DNA of 6,372 nucleotides, from positions 935 through 7,306 of the forward strand of contig DQAA01000045.1 in NCBI GenBank assembly GCA_003523465.1, read 5' to 3'. A program made the translations under genes and the position numbers. The first letter of the stretch is position 1; each line of letters starts with the position of its first letter. The notes under the pieces were generated by a model that saw nothing but the letters and a program-made list of their open reading frames with translations, did no database searches and had not been told where the DNA came from. Shown here one piece after another: positions 6,031 through 6,372 of this stretch. The stretch comes from Pseudomonas sp. (lineage in GTDB: Bacteria; Pseudomonadota; Gammaproteobacteria; Pseudomonadales; Pseudomonadaceae).

Positions 6031-6372
6031 TCAGGCGAGCCCACCAAAGCGCTTGTAGAACGCCGCGCTGGCCTCAGGCAACGGGCCGTCGGCAGTCTCC
6101 ATCGCCGCTTCCAGCCATTGCTCGGCGGCGCCCTGGATCAGGCGATAGATATTGCGGCACAACTGGCGCGCCGCGCGGCCTTCCCAGTCGCCGGGAAGCA
6201 GCTCGTCCGGCAGTTGCGGGTCGCGCAGCAGCAGCCGGCGATATTCGTGGATCAACAGCACCCGGGCGAGGAAACAGGCCTTGGGGTCGAGGCTGTCCTG
6301 TTCCTTGAGCGCCTGCCACAGCGGGCGGAACAGCTGGATGAACTCGCTGTAGTGGGTCGCCAGTTCGTCGAT
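6031..6372 (-). CDS. paaX: Phenylacetic acid degradation repressor PaaX, C-terminal part
   Basis: The last 113 residues of the protein are present, and the gene enters from the right edge. The fragment contains RVLLIHEYRRLLLRDPQLP, then ELLPGDWEGRAARQLCRNIY and the terminal FYKRFGGLA. These are the conserved features of the PaaX C-terminal domain. PaaX is a GntR-like winged-helix repressor that releases the paa promoters when phenylacetyl-CoA binds. The usual length is about 300 residues, so roughly the first two thirds, including the DNA-binding domain, lie outside the window. The TGA is at 6031-6033. Eighty-two bases separate it from the P47/TULIP-like gene downstream on the same strand. 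That gap is long enough for a separate promoter, although read-through is possible because I see no clear terminator. Confidence 0.92.
   Translation of the reverse strand: MDELATHYSEFIQLFRPLWQALKEQDSLDPKACFLARVLLIHEYRRLLLRDPQLPDELLPGDWEGRAARQLCRNIYRLIQGAAEQWLEAAMETADGPLPEASAAFYKRFGGLA

Noticed and set aside
6026..6037. CGCCT/AGGCG inverted repeat at the paaX stop as a terminator.
   Set aside because: The loop is only 2 bases and no T-run follows on the minus strand.
1..6372. Searched for tRNA, rRNA, CRISPR arrays, insertion sequences and long direct repeats.
   Set aside because: None was seen by eye; short degenerate repeats cannot be excluded without computation.

Overview
The window looks like a stretch of a Pseudomonas-type (gammaproteobacterial) chromosome. 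The evidence is the GC-rich flanking genes, a phenylacetate repressor (PaaX) tail at the right end and a GGDEF diguanylate cyclase tail at the left end. The genus is inferred from gene content and codon style and was not searched.

Layout. Bases 1-101 hold the last codons of a GGDEF protein (+). Bases 102-336 are non-coding and lead into a compact four-gene plus-strand operon at 337-4087. Its genes are: (1) a four-helix membrane protein with a cytosolic PH-like domain; (2) a 210-residue protein that reads as DUF1257 (the Ycf35 family) fused to DUF2997; (3) a small NrdG-like radical SAM protein with a CX3CX2C cluster motif; (4) a 536-residue AAA+ ATPase of the Ycf46 type. The genes are separated by 1, 0 and 27 bases, so co-transcription and translational coupling are likely. 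From 4089 to 5948 on the minus strand lies a 619-residue protein with a P47/TULIP-like N-terminus and Ig-like repeats at the C-terminus. It ends one base from the AAA+ stop codon. Bases 6031-6372 (minus) hold the C-terminal 113 residues of PaaX.

The most interesting part is the operon at 337-4087. It is visibly AT-richer than the flanks, which suggests it was acquired. It combines the Ycf35, DUF2997 and Ycf46 families, best known from cyanobacteria and plastids, with a radical SAM enzyme and a dedicated membrane partner, in an organism that should not be photosynthetic. No NrdD or other glycyl-radical partner is present in the window. My working model, which is inference, is an ATP-driven remodelling machine. 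The AAA+ protein would act on, or load, a DUF1257-DUF2997 protein that is either modified by the radical SAM enzyme or helps it, and the PH-like protein would tether the assembly to the inner membrane. The substrate and physiological role cannot be read from the sequence.
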